Source: Calvatia gigantea (Eukaryota > Basidiomycota > Agaricomycetes > Agaricales > Lycoperdaceae). From it: a stretch of 64,000 nucleotides of DNA. The stretch is from assembly GCA_025093985.1 (NCBI GenBank), contig JACAAK010000009.1:2542001-2606000 (forward strand), in the 5' to 3' direction. Positions within the stretch are counted from its first letter, which is position 1; each line of letters begins with the position of its first letter. Positions 20,970-32,094 of the stretch are shown here, piece after piece. Made by a program: the position numbers and the translations under genes. The notes under the pieces were generated by a model, which was not told where the DNA came from, did no database searches, and worked only from the letters and a program-made list of their open reading frames with translations.

Positions 20970-23590
20970 GCACGAGTTTCCCACCACTGGTTGGGTTGCC
21001 TGACCAGGGATGCGGACGAACGCCAGCCGTTGTTGGCTGGACCAGGACCGATGGGAGGAACTAACGGGAGAGACAGTGTGGGGAAGAAGAAATCGAAGAA
21101 ACCTTTCTATAGAGCGAGACCTTTATGGTACGTGCGCTCGTCAGCCTTCTCTTCGTGGTCTCAATGTCGAGAATTCATTAACTTGATACTGTAGGCTCGT
21201 ACCATTTGCGCTCGTCAGCAGGCCATCGTTGTAAGTTCCTTCTCAAGGTTCGAAGGCATACTTAGTATGCTTATGACAATTGTAGCGCGGTATGACACTC
21301 GCACCGCGGGTTGAAGTGTTCACAGCAACTTTCATGTCACCAGATATACCGTATGCACCACCACATTGGGGCAGACAGACCTGTACTGGTGGCGCATGAC
21401 AATGGAAAAGGGGCTAGTTCGATAGGCGCTTCACCTTCATCAGGTCCCTCTCTCTTCGGAACAGCCCCTGACTAGGACTCAACGTATACCGTTACCTCTT
21501 ATGTGGCTGAAGCAGAACCAATCTTTCGTCCCAGTTTTATGGGAGGTATCTTCGATGACGACAACGGACAACACTGATCCAGATGACTCGACGGGTGACC
21601 CGCGCAATATTCCTTCTCATCGTTGTGTCGAAGATCCGGACGTACAAAGTGGCGCCGCGAGGTTACAAATGATCATGACCACAACCATGGGTCTGTTATC
21701 AGCGTTGACTACGGGTTGGTGGGGTACCTTTGGTGAGCGACATGGCCGCACACGCGTTTTAGCTATTTCAACACTTCGGGTTGTTCTTAACGTGAGTTTG
21801 TTATTTCTTCACTGATTGGTAGTGCTTAACTAGAGCGTTATGATGGATAGGGATCTCATGTTCATTCTCGTATCAACGCCTACATCCCCTCTATCGAAAC
21901 ATGGACACAAACTCCTCCTCTTAGCACCCGTAATTGAGGGCGCGTTAGGCGGGTGGTCGACGCTCCAGGCGGCAAGCATCAGCATACATCTCCGACTGTA
22001 CATCCAGCGGCTCGCGCGCCCACATATTCTCTCGTTTCTCGGGTGTCACATTCCTAGGCATATTTTTCGGGCCCAGTATAAGTGGGTATCTGATCTCGCA
22101 TTCAGAGGGTACCAGGGTAGGCGGAACTAAAAACGTCACAAGCTGTGTTCTGGGTGGCGGTGTTTTGTTCGTTTTTGAATTTCTTGGCCGCGGTTTTCGT
22201 GTTCCCTGAGTCAGTTGACCAAGGAGAAGAGAGAGGCAGCGATAAAGGAGCATGAGAGTAGCAAGAAGGGGAAGGCCCCGGTGAGAGGTGGAAATGGGGG
22301 GGAGGAGAATATCACGGAGACGCCCAACTTTTTGGTCAGGCTTTTCAGCCCGCTGGCCGTATTTTTGCCAGTGCGGGTGCAGGGACCCTGTTAAACTGAA
22401 CAAATATAGGAGGGACTGGAGTTTAACGCTGCTTGCGGTGGCATTCTTCTGTTCATTACTCTGTGTTGTAAGTAGCTATTCATTATCCTGATGGCGGAGG
22501 GCTGACATTGTATGTTGGCAGGGTTTGTATCAGCTGAAATACTTATATGCGGAGCACGTCTATGGGTGGGGTGCCGAGCAATTGAGTTGGTACATCTCGT
22601 ATTTGGGTGGCATGAGAGCGGTATCATTGTTGTTGGTACTTCCTTGTGAGTGTTACGGAGTTCAGTTTACTTCACACGACTGATGGTAACGAAATCTAGA
22701 TCTCATAGGTGTATTCAAACCTAAAGCGGCCGACTCTACGTTTTCGCAGAAAGGGAAAGGGAAAGGCAAGACGGTAACAGGACCAGGACCATCATCGACC
22801 GAAAATGGAGGAAAATCAAAGCCGACATGCAAGCAACTGAGTCGAGAAATTGAATTTGATTTAATGTTGGCACGGTGCTCGTTCCTTATGGATATCATTT
22901 CGAACGTGCTCATCGTGGTTTCACCTTCCCCGACCTTCCGTCACAGCCTCGATTGGGATGCAAAAGGACCGGACACCACCAGGAACGTCGTTTGCGCGGA
23001 GCCAGGCATTATTCGTGCTTGCAGTCTGGGATGGCGAGTTTCGGGGGTGGAGCGTTACCAGCAATACATAGCTTGACGCTGTGTATCCTGCAAGCGAGGG
23101 AGATGAGTAATTCCGTCGAAGGTGGGGTGAGAGGTGACGGAGGCGAAACAACGGGAGAAGGCGAAATGTCGGCGGAGACAGGCAAGGGCGGAAGTGGGAA
23201 CGTAGGCGGGCTGTTTGGCGCGTTTGCGTTCCTGCAATCAATCGGGTCAATGATCCTCGGGGTGAGAAATCGAGATTTGTCAGTGGCTGACAGGATAATA
23301 ACCTAACGATTCCTTGTTTTGATGTTTCATAGCCGATAATGTTTGGGATGATTTATAGCAGCACGGTGGCTTTTATGCCCAAGGCGATATTTATGGTGGC
23401 TGCAGCAACGTTGTTTGTGTCGTTGCTGTTATTGATGCTTGTGCGGAACCCGGTATCCGAGCAGAAGGGGCATGCGCTGGAGAAGAAGGGCAAGAAAAAG
23501 AAAACAGTAGTTGAGCGGGGGCGGTCGCGGGTAAGCAAGGACCTGCGTGGGGGTGCTGCTGGGTACGATGTCGACACAGACACAGCATAG
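20970..23590 (+). CDS. MFS transporter with multiple small frameshifts, copy A
   Basis: A 12-helix major facilitator, probably a proton antiporter, of the same subgroup as the gene at 40269–42700. An acidic ERQPLLAG N-terminus leads to helix 1 (LWLVPFALVS), then GMTLAPRVEVFT, LLSALTTGWWGTFGERHGRTR (the MFS loop 2–3 signature DxxGRR in variant form), VIEGALGGWSTLQA, SRFSGVTFLGIFFGPSISGY, a long hydrophilic mid-loop, YLYAEHVYGWGAEQLSWY, SFGGGALPAIHSLTL and a final pair of helices. Even after removing normal introns, the frame has to be changed at about seven places (near 21,225, 21,318, 21,975, 22,155, 22,208, 22,386 and 23,020), each consistent with extra bases. Start codon uncertain. Either a young pseudogene or sequence error. 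Confidence 0.72.
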
Positions 23591-23730
23591 ATTTGAATTT
23601 AATATGAGTAGACACTGGAATAACTAAGGATTGTGTGGTACGGACCGAAATGATGAGCAAACAAGGACAAACGGAGTGGAGGCGTCCGTGGTTGTTGTTA
23701 TCACTTTCTCTCTCTCTCTCCACCGCCGTC

Positions 23731-25384
23731 ATGTCCGCCGCTCCCTCGAATGCGCTCGCGGGTCCTTCGTCTCCACGCACCTCACTACCAGACCTCTTCC
23801 TTCCTCCCCAAGGTTGTCTTGTTTTGTTCTCATCCAAGCTTCCAGCTCACACAATATCTTGCCTCGCCTACAGGTCCACTCCCACCAAGACAACACCTCG
23901 CAAGCACACAGGACCTTCTCTCCCGTTTCCATCTCCTACCTTCATACGACAAATATGTCCGCCCATTCGCAACGCAGTACTCCGACGATGGCCATATACG
24001 CTCTACACCCGCACCGGACAAGGGAAAGGGAAAACAAGTCGATACAGGCATGGCTCCTTCACAAGCACGCACACCGGGCGGTCCAGGTGCAGCGGGCGTA
24101 GATGGGCCAGATGGCGATGATGACGATGCCGTAGTTGGTAGGGGTGAGAGAAAGAAGAAAAATACCTACAAGGTCCCTCATCAAGGGTATCCCAGGTGCG
24201 TCTATAATTTGTGTCGAGCTTCTGGTTGTGTTTCACACCCGGGTTACGAATTTTCACAGGGAAACACTCGATGAAGAAGGATGATTATTTGGCGGGTATG
24301 ATGATGGCGCCACCAAAGCAACGCACAGCGTATACACCAGTTTGACGCGAGGACTCAACAGGAGGCATTTACAGTCAGTTTGGAGGGGCTGAAATACGTA
24401 TGTGGTGCTTGGTGTCTCTGTCTGATGTCATTCTCATTTCTTGCCGTCCGTTGGCGCTCAGTGGAACGTAAATGCTTTGAATTCTTGAGTCTGCGCAAGC
24501 ACGCGAGGACCGGAAGAAGCGGGTATGTTTAATGATTGGCTTCTAAGCAAAGCTGCCTAACTGACCAACCTTGCCCCGCCCTTTCCTTGTGATTGTCTCA
24601 ACCCTGTGACGATGAACTGATTTCGAATTCTATAGAAGGAGCTCAAACGCCTAGCAAAAGCTCAACAAGCACAGGCAGCAGCAGCGGCAGCTATGCAAAC
24701 TGGCGGTACAGGAACGTCACCGGTGGTCGCACAACCGCAACCTATACGAGCAAGTGCTTCAGGTGGTGGCATTCCCCATAGAGGGCTCTTCGGCTACACC
24801 CCAAGCACAACAACCATCTGTTGCAACACCAAAATCGGTCGGAACTCCAAGACCAATATCGAATGTTCCACGCCCAGGATCAACAGTGCCAAGGCCTGGT
24901 TCCACGGCTCCCAGACCTGGTTCAGCTGTGCCAAGGCCAACTTCCACGGCACCTTCTACTGGTATTAAACAAGAACCGAAGCCTCCTATACTACCCCTGC
25001 AGGTGCCCTCGACGATGGCGGCTACGCCTTCAAGAACTGCAACAACGACACCAACTAGTGTGGATTCCATCGAGAGGAAAGAAGAGGGAGAGGGAACATA
25101 TTCTGCCTTCGAATGGGGTCCCCCCGGATTACATTCCCACACAGGAATGAACGGAGTGGCAAATGGTACTACGAACGGGGTGCCGAAGATTCATGCCAAG
25201 GCGGGTGTTATGGGTGTGCATCCTAGACCAGTAAAAAAGCAACGGATGGTGAGTGATCTCTTATCTCTACCTTTTCGTTGTAAGGAGTTGAGAAAGTTCA
25301 CCGGGCTTGATATAATAGGACGTGCAAGGGCAAGCAAGAGATGTCAGTGCCCCTGTACAGCAACCCACGCCGCAAGGTGTATAA
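23731..25384 (+). CDS. Mediator subunit Med19/Rox3-like, with three one-base insertions
   Basis: Mediator head-module subunit that links activators to RNA polymerase II in the nucleus. The proposed start is ATG 23731, just after a CT-repeat tract. The conserved Rox3 pattern is visible: LLSRFHLLPSYDKYVRPF, a charged loop, then the LIKGIPG-type motif, a KHSMKKDDYL block and PPKQR, then EAFTVSLEGLK and SAQAREDRKKRKELK, followed by Ala-, Gln- and Pro/Ser-repeat low complexity. The last exon ends at 25382–25384. Three extra bases break the frame in conserved blocks: one near 24,170, one near 24,344 and one near 24,482. A single-copy essential-type gene should not carry these, so sequence error is likely. 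Confidence 0.7.
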
Positions 25385-27129
25385 AATCCTCACCCTCGTT
25401 TGGTCGAGCTCCCCCATCCCTTTCCTCGCGCCCCCCGGCCCCACGCATTATGTTATTCAGACTGCTTATGAACGGACACCCGGACCCGGACCCTCTGATG
25501 ATGAATGAATGCCCTTGATGGATTTGGTCCCAACGAACTGGAAAAGCTTTCGCTCACGCTTTTGCAACCAAGTCACACTTGGATTTTTGCCGGACTCCCA
25601 CCGTCCATATTTATAAAGGCGCCCAACTAGGAGAATCGCACTGATACTTTTGGTAGGGCGACGAAATCGCTCTCCGCCTTTACAACCGCTTTCCTCCGGT
25701 TCTGGATTTGCGGTCCTTGCGGGGTGTAAGAAAAAAGATCCTGACACCACGATTAATGGCAGGTGACCGAACACTCAGTTTGATGGCGTTGATGGCTACC
25801 TACCCAACCACTTGTTCAAATCTCTCCCTCTCTCTCCACGACCCACACTTGAAGTGACCGGCTGTCTGTTGGTTATTCTCCAGCAGTCCCATTATATGCG
25901 GTATGCCCACTTCGCGCGCACTTTCGGTGTTCGTGTGTGTGCGAATGTGAGGTCGGCGAAAACACTCTTTCCTTCTTTCCCGATTAGGTTATCATAGAAG
26001 TCCCTTTTCTATATTTATCTGCGAGTACTGGCCCAGCTCATTTAGTTGTGGGACACTAGTCTCACGAACGACAACATATTTGGACTGGTTTGACTCGGGC
26101 CCGGTTTAGGGAGGGGTGGGCTGACTACGACTGTCGGCTAAGGCGAGGTTGATGTTGTGTCACTTGCCCAGCCATGTATTACGTTGCGACCTCATACGTA
26201 GATGTCGCCGAGACGGAACACTTGTCTTTGTTCGTTCCGCGTTCCGTGCTTGGTTGAGGGATAAACTTCACCTCGGTTTTTTCGCTCCTCCCGAATAACG
26301 ATGCGTCTTCTTTCTCCCGAATACCATTGGCGACAACATACTTCCCTACTCGACGTCCTTCGGTTCCCTTCATGGCTTCGTGCTCCAGTTCCATACAATT
26401 TCCGCCTTCCACCTTTCACCTTCCTCGATCACCTTGATTTTTCCTTTTCACCACTGGTACCTTTACGACAATCTAGCATCAAATCTGACATTGCATCACT
26501 TTTTTTGACCTTTTTTTTTCTTTACCACACTTCAAGCAAGTTTACGACTTTGTTTAATGGACTCCTTTCCAGCCCCTCGCGAACCTCAACCTCCTTGTTC
26601 CTCCTCCCCTTCCCTCCCTTTCCTACTTCACATTCCCATTCCTCTTACTCGTCCCGTTACAAATACTGGATTTCCATCTTTCCCTACTGTTCCTTACGTG
26701 TTGGTTTCTTCTATCGGCGCTTGTGTGTGCTTTGACCTATTCATCTCACGACCTACATTACGGTACATACCTGCAGGAGATCAATTTGACCTTTTCGTTC
26801 TGGGCCTTCTCTTGTTTGAAAACGATTAACGAAAGACCAAAGCTAAACTGTCACACCATGTAAAGTTCTATTTCGGAAGGATCTTGAGAGATAAGATTCA
26901 TGAGGATGAATCGGTTCTGAAAGGGATAAAATAGCACAGTACATCAAGGACACAAGGGGATGACTTTTCGGCGAGGCGAGCGAGGGGGATTCCTCCACTC
27001 TGCTTCAAAGCATAAATATAGGAAGGAATAGTGGCATGACGCTGTGAACGAGAGACCAACAATCCACGGCAATGTGGGTATTGGGTGTGCATCCCCGCAT
27101 AAACTAATGGTTTGACACGTTTTGTAACA
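25385..27129. other. Intergenic, pyrimidine-rich tract, no gene recognised
   Basis: Contains a long C/T-rich stretch (about 26,400–26,720) of the kind found in fungal promoters and 5' leaders. Open frames across it (26301–26735 and 26557–26829) are the by-product of that composition. It may be the old promoter of the CRAL-TRIO gene whose remains follow. Confidence 0.4.
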
Positions 27130-27629
27130 CCGGACAGGGCGAAACAGGCAAGGGCATCCTCTTCGGATTCGATGTCAAGGGCAGGCCTGGATACTACATG
27201 ATTCCCAGCCGTCAAAATATGGAAGAAAGCCCCCGACAGATTCACTTTACTGTTTGGAACTTTGGCTTCTGGGACGTTGTATCGACCTAATGCCTCCTGG
27301 TGTTGAGTGAGCCCCCGACGGGATCGCCTTTGTCATCAATGTTCCCTTCCTCATCAACGCGTTCTTCAAGACCGTCATGCCGTTTGTTGATTCTGTCACA
27401 AGGGGAAAAGTTAAATCCAACCCAGACGTCGTCGAAGATGGTTTGGTGAGTAAGGGAATATCTCATGAAAGAATGGTGGAATGGCGATCATGATTTTGAG
27501 TACGACCACGAGAAGTACTTCCCCGAACTTGCGAGGATGGCTTCAGAGAGGAGGGAGGGGTGGATGGCGAAGTGGAAGGAGCTTGGCGGTTGTATTGGCG
27601 TGAAAGAGTGGGACTACAAAAAGAACTAG
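27130..27629 (+). pseudogene. CRAL-TRIO (Sec14-like) lipid-transfer pseudogene
   Basis: Plus-strand remains of a Sec14-type lipid-binding domain. The first block (27,130–27,255) has GKGILFGFDVKGRPGYYMIPSR and a following VW. After a frame change, CIDLMPPGVE is read. About 35–40 residues normally between this and PERLG are missing. The next block gives IAFVINVPFLINAFF…VMPFVD and the terminal exon has EWWNGDHDFEYDHEKYFPE, ending with KKN and a stop at 27,627–27,629. The N-terminal CRAL-TRIO-N domain is not visible upstream. Internal deletion plus frameshift mark it as dead. Confidence 0.8.
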
Positions 27630-27947
27630 ATATATGCAAATAATACGCTTCTGCATTTGCCCTTCTGGTTTCATCCTTCCATGGATACTCACTGGAGCCG
27701 GAATTTGATGGTTTCAGAATGGATATGTATGCTACAAAGACTCACGTAGTCTAATATCCTGACACAAGTCAACTAGAGGCATAGCTCATCGGTTTCTGGC
27801 GTAGTGTAAGGTGGTCAGCGACCCAGCCGTCCGCTCATCTTGAGGCCCAGGATGAATATACGAAGATTCGGGTAAAGAGTGTAACGCAAGATCTTTGAAC
27901 CAGAGGGAATGGTGCGAAAGAAAGGTGGTCCGTATCGTTGGGGCATT

Positions 27948-30900
27948 TCAGGTATTCGTCGATTCCTGGACCTAAAGAAAGCAACGGAACAGAAGTTGTC
28001 CCACAATCTCGGAGCTCAGTCCTAAATGGATGGCTTACACGAAGTAGAATCTTCTCCACAGCGTCATAGTCCACTTCAATGTTTGACTTCTCCCTCACGG
28101 CTTCCCAGAAGGAATGATTGCTTCCTGCTGCTGCTGTGGGTATATCACCCTTCCGGCAGATCCCCGCTTCCGTCAACCTGTCCCGGAGCGCCTGACAAGT
28201 AGGTCGCGATCCAGGTTTATAGTTCCAGCAGTTCATCATCAAAGTCCACAGGTCGTCGTCGATTGCTTCTTGAGAGTTGGTTTTTGGCCTCTCCGGAAAC
28301 ACGCCACCGAGCTGGAGGGCGGCTATCACTAGACTATCGTGTCCGTATTGAGGAAATGGTAATTCGTTGGTCAGGATCTGTGTGACATTGTATTCTTCAA
28401 AATTGTACGCAGAACTGCGGAGGAAATATTCATACTTCGTAACATGTGCACCCGAACGACCAGATATCAGACTCTTGTGTCGGTCGGCTGGGTTTAGTGG
28501 GGTCAACAACAGGATTAAATAACTCAGGTGCTGCCCATCGTATCGTGCCAAGTCCCCCGCTAGAGCTTGCCACCCTTACCGAAGCCATTGCGACGTAGGA
28601 CAACCCAAAATCGGCGATTAAAGCGCGTTCGTCATCTGAAACCAGGATATTAACCTGCGAAAGTGGCATAAAAATCGGCGATCCCCTAATTTAGATGGCG
28701 GCGGAAGCCATACCCCTTTGAGGTCTCCATGCACGATCTTCTTCTTGTGTAAGTACAATAAGCCGTCAAGAACGTCAGACAACTGAAAGTCAAGATGAAT
28801 TGAGTAGCAAGTTACGAAAACCGGCTCGTCCGTACCCAAAGCTTCCGTTGACTTTGGGTACGCCCCTTGGCGTAATCATGGAGGTTCCCGTTCTCCACCC
28901 ACGGAGATACAAGGCACAGTCTCGACGAACGAGTGAGGCGATATAACCCGTAAAATGGAAGGATGTTCCGATCCGAAAGGTGAGCCCATAACATGAGTTC
29001 CTTCAGGTACATCTAAAACTACTCGTCAGGGTTTAGCCTATACCACCAGGCACTAACAGTCACCCACCTTCATTATCTCGGCCCCCCCGCTGCTGCCAGA
29101 GGCAAATCTCATGATCTTTAGACAGATGACCTTCCCATCATGTATACCCCTATAGACATCCGCAGAATTCCCGAATCTACCGTCGCTATCGTCGTACTTG
29201 ACTTCCCCGAGTTCATAACATTGAGGGTAAACCTGGCCGTACTTCGCCAGTTTAAGGAGTATCGATAAAAGCCGTTCCCAATCTTTATCTGGGAGCTTCG
29301 CGTGGAGTATCTTTTACACGATGTCAGAAAATTGCGTTCAGGGAGCCACAGAAACCAACATACTATATTGAAATAGTCGGCCATAAGCTGTGCTTCAGTC
29401 CCCTGGAGTTTTTCAATTAACAATCGCTGCTCCCGGTTGTGAATCGTTCTCAAAATCAAGGAGCGGCACTGATCTTCCGTAACAGAGACACCCCTCCCGG
29501 AGGCCGAAGCGTAGCTCGGCATTTGAGCTGCATTAGGCTGTTTTTCGAGGTCGATGACACGCTTAAGTATGCGCCAAGCAGATTTTGCTGTGTTTTCAAA
29601 CCGCATGGTTTGAGATCCTCCCTTTACCATTGCGATCCAGTGCTCGTTTCGGAATTCCTTTTCCCGTTCAATTCCGGTCGACTGTTCGACGTCTTGCCAC
29701 ATTGTCGTTGCGAAAATGATCTTCCGGAAACCGTCACCTCCGCAAAGCTTCTGAAACAGGGTAAGGTTCCTCAAGATTGGAAGATGCGGGGGACGGGGGT
29801 CGTCAATGCGCTGCAAATATAAAATGCCCGCAAGGCGGAAGCTCTTTTTGTACCTATGCACCGAATTGAATTACTTGAGGCAACAAACAATCATGACGTC
29901 AGAAGCGCACGTTGCCTGGAGCCACACAGAAATATTGGAAAGAACGTCCTGGTCAGTCGTGGAGTCATCATCGAAACCTGGAGTGTCGACCAGAACGACA
30001 TGTTGTGCAAATGTGACCCGGACCGTGGTGATTACGTTTGTATACCGGCCAAGACCGTGATGGACTTCGTCTTCCTGTCCAGTTGCAATTTGAATAAACT
30101 ACGCGAGGGCGATGAGTAAGTGTGGCGCATAACATTGATAGAATATGTCCTATACATTACTCTTTCCAGAACCTGTTCGACCTATCACACTGATGAAGAA
30201 GCTCTACTTGTTTGATCTCCATAATTGTTAATGGCTCGGGACTTACGCGATAACAACGTCGCCTTCCCTGAAATCCTTCTTCAGCATCGGTTTTTGGGAG
30301 ACGCGCCTTCTAAGACTGCCCTCTGGCCGATCATATATTTTGTGAACGATGTAACGCCACGATGAATTGGAGGAGTTGTCGTGGCTAGAGAATGACGACT
30401 CATTGGAAGAACGAACCGAGCCTAGGTCCGACTTGGGGCGGCGCGAGCGAAGCCGGGCCTGTTGTTTCTCAATCTCCCTCAAGCTCGCCTTTGCCTTCCC
30501 CAACTCTTTCTGGCGTTCCATATTTCCTGGATCATCCCTCGGCGATGATGATACCTTCTTGATGATGTGCTCGAGCCGGCGAATAAATTCTTTGAGGGTT
30601 TCAGTAGTCTGAAGCAACCACCCTACCAACGATCGGCCAGCCGCCGTGTCCTGCAGGGATTTTCCTTGATCCACCATCTCTTGTTGGATTTCCAGCGGCA
30701 ATCGGACCATGGGAAGCGAGTTGACGATATTCCAGGCAGAAGAACAAGTATATTCGAATCGCATCATTTGCGACCCGCTCGCAAGCAAAGGTCTCCAGTA
30801 ATTATTGCGGAGTTCCTCCTCGTACTTGACTCCCACTTCTAGGTCTGGGAGCTGGTCCCAATTTGTAGTTACCAACCCGACATTGGAGAGGGCGTTGTCG

Positions 30901-31506
30901 CCGCATAATTTTAGGAAGAGGTCCAAGTTTCGGAGAAGGGTCCCTGACATGCGGTTGTCAGTAATTCGGTGAAGGTACAGGATACCAGATAGTTTTATTC
31001 CAGCTTGATATCTGTCGTGCTTTGTCAAGATACCGAGGGCAAAATAGAAAATTCCTCGAACGTTTCTCGCAGCCAATCCGCTAGCTGTTCCAAAGTCTCG
31101 GCATCAGTCTTCACGGTATCGTCAAAACCTGGCGTATCTATAAAAAGGATGTCGTGGTTTCGGGAGGGGTCACGACATCGGACCACTTGTATTCCTTGTG
31201 TGCAGGAGCGCAATGCATTGCCAATCCGAACGTCATCCGCGCCGGTTGCGACCTTAATAAACTGATAGGGATTAAAATGAGGAATTTGGCCATTAACGTT
31301 CGTGAAGAGTTACCGTGCTTTTGCCAGATCCGGTAGGACCCATGACGCTGGGCAGACAGACTATGCATTAACTTTGTTGGTCCTAAGCGGTCTAGCTCAA
31401 AAGCTCACGCGACGATAGGTGCATCCCTCAGGCTCCAGATACTGGTTGGACTCTCGGAATAAGGAGGAAATGCGGAGGAAGTAGTTTGGTGAATAGTCGG
31501 TGTCAT
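27948..31506 (-). CDS. Two tandem AIG1-like GTPase modules fused to a TKL kinase
   Basis: Proposed start ATG 31504–31506; end TGA 27948–27950. Module 1: G1 P-loop GPTGSGKST (residues 36–44, mini-exon 31314–31347), G3 IDTPGFDD (from residue 85), and VTTNWD in the G4 position. A coiled, charged spacer follows (KAKASLREIEKQQARLRSRR). Module 2: P-loop GRTGSGKSN (mini-exon 30156–30189), VDTPGFDD and ATTMWQD. A TKL-type kinase follows: Gly-rich loop, ICLKIM lysine, HKKKIVHGDLKG with catalytic Asp, VNIL, IADFGLS, RWAAPELF, DIWSFGC and a terminal RPT. All key kinase residues are present. Probably a cytosolic GTP-controlled signalling kinase; partners and substrates unknown. The C-terminus could instead run on to 27835 if the last intron is retained. 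Divergent from the gene at 32095. Confidence 0.8.
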
Positions 31507-32094
31507 TGTCGAGAGTCCGCCCGAGGAGGAAGTCAGAGGTGGGACAGGCAAGTCGACCTAGACGATCCGTCATCGACGAATACCACTTGGCGATAGTATA
31601 CGCACAGAAGATTTCAGCATGATAGGAGAGAACGAGGGACACGATGATGGCCACAAACACAAACCAGTATTCCATTCTTGTGTCTGAAGATATCGGGGCA
31701 CGTGCAAAACGCGTGCACACCACAAACTAAGTTAGGACCTGTGACGAAACTAAGCGCTAAGCGCTTGAAAGTTAGTAGCATTAATATGGTGATATACCAA
31801 CGTAGATTACGAGGCTTGCTGATTCCAGTCCCGCCAGCAACCCAAATTGAAAGCCCACAAGGGAGACGATGGTGGCTTGCTACGATCCCACGACGAAGTT
31901 CTTAATGTATAATATATGGCATTGGTTCGCTGGTGCCGTGATGGCACGCAGAACGGACTTGCGGTGTGCTTGGGAACGTGTATTCGGCTTTTACCACCAA
32001 TTGAAGCCCTTAAGGGCGCCCACGAGGCTTTGAGCTCGAGACCTTGAGGCCCAGAATTGTAGCTGTGGCCTGCGTTTCCCTACAATCAAGGGCG
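31507..32094. promoter_or_regulatory. Shared divergent promoter of the two GTPase–kinase genes
   Basis: 588 bp between the two start codons. It contains the palindromic AAGCGCTAAGCGCTT near 31,750–31,768 and an AT-rich ATGTATAATATATGG stretch near 31,905–31,920. No other gene is supported here. The two genes may be co-regulated from it. Confidence 0.5.

Noticed and set aside
20970..24500. Programmed +1 frameshifting or an unusual genetic code
   Set aside because: Other genes of the window read normally, the shifts have no common slippery sequence, and up to seven in one gene is not plausible for a programmed event.
26301..26829. Two overlapping plus-strand frames of 144 and 90 codons
   Set aside because: Composition follows a C/T-rich tract; product is low-complexity Pro/Ser/Phe with no family signature.
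31397..31723. Minus-strand frame with a clear N-terminal membrane helix (YWFVFVAIIVSLVLSY)
   Set aside because: It overlaps the proposed first exon of the GTPase–kinase gene in another frame. The exon choice that joins in phase to the P-loop exon (PIVA then VMGPTG) matches the divergent paralogue, so this frame is probably a by-product, although a small gene here cannot be fully excluded.
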